Assembly: GCF_000212695.1 (NCBI RefSeq) | Contig: NC_015514.1 | Span: 3,782,001 to 3,846,000 of the forward strand | Direction: 5' to 3' | DNA length: 64,000 nucleotides | From: Cellulomonas fimi ATCC 484 | GTDB lineage: Bacteria > Actinomycetota > Actinomycetes > Actinomycetales > Cellulomonadaceae | In this document: positions 61,775 to 64,000 of the stretch, piece by piece | How the letters are laid out: each line of letters begins with the position of its first letter | Numbering within the stretch: position 1 is the stretch's first letter | Notes under the pieces: model-generated | What the model was told of the DNA's origin: nothing | The model's database searches: none | What the model saw: the letters and a program-made list of their open reading frames with translations, nothing else | Made by a program: the position numbers and the translations under genes

Positions 61775-62279
61775 CCGCGGCCGCGGCGACGCGGGCGCGC
61801 AGGAGGTCCAGGTCCGGCCCGGGGAACAGCGCGGCCGGCACGGCGACCTGCCGGCCGCTGTGGCGTTGCACGAGGACGAGCACGTCGGAGCACGGCACGA
61901 CGTCGCGGTACGCCCCGTAGGACGTGACCGCCGCACCGAGCGGCCCTTGCATCCACACGCCGTCCGGCGTCAGGGCTGCGCGGACCGTCGTGCCCACGGG
62001 GAGCTGACGGGCGACCTGCCTCCTCATGCGGACCCGCCCGACCGGGACGGCGACGGCGATCGGGAGCAGCCACAGCAGCACGGTCAGCGGTCCCGGGTCC
62101 AGCACGAGCGCGCACCCGCCGAGGACCAGCGCGACGCCCAGGAGCAGTGCCCGTCCGCGCCGGGTCCAGAGCACGCGGCGGGACAGCACCGAGACGACGC
62201 GGGCCGGGTAGCCCGCGTCGGCCGTCCACTCCCGGACGGAGATCGCCGGATCGTCGGGCGGCGGGAGCAGCGGGTGCAC
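61764..62279 (-). CDS. Small membrane protein, YcxB/PH-like
   Basis: A 171-residue protein: a short N-terminal cytoplasmic part, two close membrane segments (about 45-80), then a C-terminal beta-rich domain (VRAALTPDGVWMQGPLGAAVTSYGAYRDVVPCSDVLVLVQ) similar to the YcxB/PH-like fold of small membrane proteins. The GTG at 62279 is the start; its 3' end overlaps the end of the zinc-finger gene on the other strand by 11 bases. Function unknown. Confidence 0.65.
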   Translation of the reverse strand: MHPLLPPPDDPAISVREWTADAGYPARVVSVLSRRVLWTRRGRALLLGVALVLGGCALVLDPGPLTVLLWLLPIAVAVPVGRVRMRRQVARQLPVGTTVRAALTPDGVWMQGPLGAAVTSYGAYRDVVPCSDVLVLVQRHSGRQVAVPAALFPGPDLDLLRARVAAAAVSG

Positions 62280-62342
62280 GCGCGGAGCGTAGGCCCGCCG
62301 GACGTCGGTCCGTGCGGCCTCCGTGTCGCGTCACCCGGACGA

Positions 62343-62380
62343 CCGAGCGCCCGGGACCGGTCGGGGTCCCGGGCGCTCGG
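62343..62380 (-). terminator. Terminator of the PL11 lyase gene
   Basis: Perfect 16-bp stem (62343-62358 and 62365-62380, CCGAGCGCCCGGGACC and its complement) with a 6-base loop, about 57 bases past the stop codon of the lyase gene on the minus strand. Confidence 0.85.
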
Positions 62381-62436
62381 CGGTGCGGGTGCGTCTGCCG
62401 GGGAAGGGTCCGGCCCCCGCACCGAGGTCGCGCCGG

Positions 62437-64000
62437 TCAGTCGAGCATCGCCACGACCTGCTCGGCCTGGTGCGTCAGCGCGACGCGTGCGGCGTCGGAC
62501 ACGCTGGACGTCCGCGTCCGCGGGGTGAGCGCCTTCACGAACGCCTCCAGCGAGCGGACCGCCACCTTCTCGTTGCCGTGGTCGGCCGCGAGGTCGGCGG
62601 CCTTGACGGCGGCGAGCAGCACCGCGGCCACGGGTCCGCGGATCTCGCGTGCCTCGATGCGGGCCTCCAGCGACGACTGGAGCGCGTCGATGCTGCCCGG
62701 CGCCCAGAGGTCCGCGACCGGCACCTGCGTGTAGTCGGTGTCCGACGCGAGGGAGAAGCCGGGGTACGACGGCTGGTTGTACGTCGTCTGCTGGCGGGCC
62801 ACCTCGGCTCGGTACTGGGGGTCGTGCATGAGGGTCGCGAGCTTGTGGCCCGTCACCTCGGTGGAGACGAACAGGCGGATCGCGGAGGAGTCGGCCGTGC
62901 GGACCAGGAGCTCCTCCCGCCAGTCGCCCAGGACGTCGGCGACGAGCGACGGGTTGCCCTTGGTGCCGTTGTTGGCGCGCGTGCCGGTCGCGGTGAGCAG
63001 GCGACCGCGGGACCAGTCGTCGATCGTCACGTCCTGGTCGCCCGAGCCGCCCACGATCTGCGTCGTCCCGTCGGCGGCCCACCGGATCGACTGGTTCGTG
63101 CCGGGGATGGGACCCGGGGTGAGGACGCCGGCGGCCGAGTACAGGCCGAGCGAGCTCGAGCCGCCGGGCAGCGACGCCCACGCCTCGGTGCCGCGCGTGC
63201 CGGGCAGCACGTCCCCGATCATCGAGCGGCCGGTGTCACGGCCGGAGTACACGCCGAACAGGACCTCGCCGGTCGCGGCGTCGCGCATCGCCATGCCGTA
63301 GGGCGCGAAGGTGCCGCCCTCGTGCGCGGTGAGGATCTCCAGGCCCGGGCGGTCGGGGTCGATGTCGGTCACGTGCATCGCGTCGCCGTGGCCGAGCCGC
63401 ACGACCTGGCCGGGGGCCGCGCTGCCGGCGGGCAGCGTGCCGAACGACGAGTACAGCAGCGAGCCGTCGTCGTCGATCGTCGCGGCACCGTAGACGAGCT
63501 CGTGCTTCCCGTCGGCGTCGACGTCCGCGACCGACAGCGAGTGGAAGCCCTGCGTCGTGAGGGTCCCGAACTCGGGGTCGGTGCCGTCGCGCCCGTGCGG
63601 GCCGTCGTTGAACGGGTTGGTCAGCGGCACGTGGCCGGAGTCGACGTACCAGCGCTCCTGGAGCTTCCTGCCGTCCCAGTCGTACGCGACGACGGTCGTG
63701 CGCGTGTAGTAGCCGCGCGCGAACACCGCCGACGGCGTCGTGCCGTCGAAGTAGCCGACGCCGGACAGGAACCGGTCGACGCGGTTGCCGGGCTCGATGC
63801 GGGCCATCGCGTAGTCGCCCCACAGCAGCCCGTCGTCGCCGCGCCCGGGCTTGTAGTCGACGGTCTGGAGCTCCTTGCCGGTGTCGCCGGCGAAGACCGT
63901 GAGGTACTCCGGCCCGTCGACGACGAAACCCTCGAAGTTCCGCAGCACGTTGCGCGCGCTGCGGCTCGGCGCGTAGACGTCCATGAAGTAGTCGGCGAGC
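62437..64000 (-). CDS. PL11 rhamnogalacturonan lyase (partial, runs off the window)
   Basis: The C-terminal 520 or so residues of a secreted polysaccharide lyase that cleaves the rhamnogalacturonan-I backbone of pectin. The beta-propeller repeats with calcium-type loops are clear: VADVDADGKHELVYGAATID, VTDIDPDRPGLEILTAHEGG, SLVADVLGDWREELLVRTAD, and the signature GQVVRLGHGDAMHV. The PL11 core ends near YPGFSLASDTDYTQV; a helical FIVAR-like tail follows (LQSSLEARIEAREIRGPV to AEQVVAMLD). The 5' end with signal peptide lies beyond the window; the first complete in-frame codons here read L-A-D-Y-F-M. It fits the pectin-degrading theme of the galactanase gene. Confidence 0.92.
   Translation of the reverse strand, partial: LADYFMDVYAPSRSARNVLRNFEGFVVDGPEYLTVFAGDTGKELQTVDYKPGRGDDGLLWGDYAMARIEPGNRVDRFLSGVGYFDGTTPSAVFARGYYTRTTVVAYDWDGRKLQERWYVDSGHVPLTNPFNDGPHGRDGTDPEFGTLTTQGFHSLSVADVDADGKHELVYGAATIDDDGSLLYSSFGTLPAGSAAPGQVVRLGHGDAMHVTDIDPDRPGLEILTAHEGGTFAPYGMAMRDAATGEVLFGVYSGRDTGRSMIGDVLPGTRGTEAWASLPGGSSSLGLYSAAGVLTPGPIPGTNQSIRWAADGTTQIVGGSGDQDVTIDDWSRGRLLTATGTRANNGTKGNPSLVADVLGDWREELLVRTADSSAIRLFVSTEVTGHKLATLMHDPQYRAEVARQQTTYNQPSYPGFSLASDTDYTQVPVADLWAPGSIDALQSSLEARIEAREIRGPVAAVLLAAVKAADLAADHGNEKVAVRSLEAFVKALTPRTRTSSVSDAARVALTHQAEQVVAMLD

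Overview
This window comes from a very GC-rich actinobacterium, most likely a Cellulomonas or a close cellulolytic relative. The main evidence is a secreted GH48 cellobiohydrolase with three Fn3 modules and a CBM2. It is 1090 residues long, which is the length I recall for C. fimi CbhB. A GH53 galactanase with a sorting-type tail, a PL11 rhamnogalacturonan lyase, and WhiB, GlnR and Crp regulators also fit. Codons mostly end in G or C, GTG starts are common, and many genes have a -10-like hexamer 6-8 bases before the start codon, as leaderless mRNAs do.

Layout. 0.2-11.6 kb is a conserved actinobacterial core: a thioredoxin/membrane pair, glnR, nhaA, a hydrolase, nth, an RsiG-like protein, crp, ridA, a DUF4177 protein, a frameshifted whiB4/wblA-type gene, a ponA2-type penicillin-binding protein and a metallophosphoesterase. 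This resembles the crp-nth-whiB4-ponA2 neighbourhood of mycobacteria and streptomycetes. tRNA-Pro(CGG) follows. 12-16.5 kb holds an acetyltransferase, an unknown gene, and a NarL-type two-component system with a repeat-rich DUF4097-like surface protein. 16.7-20.3 kb is cel48 with CelR-like boxes. 20.3-24.4 kb is a five-gene GntR/ABC-transporter operon behind a long palindrome. 24.5-26.8 kb is a fused LLM-flavin/FAD oxidoreductase.

26.8-28.5 kb is a three-gene hipB/split-hipA toxin-antitoxin module behind four operators spaced exactly 26 bp apart, followed by an unknown gene. 29.5-40 kb carries asd, lysC, recR and dnaX, a common actinobacterial cluster. Here it is interrupted by an ABC operon, a decayed chemoreceptor gene and a DUF5063 gene. 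40-46.7 kb holds a LysE exporter with an Lrp regulator, two tiny membrane proteins, the SRP RNA, an ATPase, a soluble transhydrogenase, acetyltransferases and a VOC protein. tRNA-Ser(GGA) is followed by a less GC-rich PLD-helicase-DUF3427 gene and a NERD-domain gene, a possible defence or nucleic-acid-processing island.

51-64 kb carries an S51 peptidase, a SHOCT protein, the cell-wall-linked galactanase, a fatty-acid desaturase and an unknown membrane protein. It also holds a tightly overlapping three-gene signalling/redox module: a response regulator fused to a thioredoxin-reductase-like flavoprotein, a cyclic-nucleotide-domain histidine kinase, and a UBP zinc finger. The window ends inside a PL11 lyase gene. 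The best candidates for little-described biology are the split hip module with its phased operators and the receiver-flavoprotein/kinase/zinc-finger operon. All identifications rest on reading the sequence and on recalled family knowledge; no database search was run.
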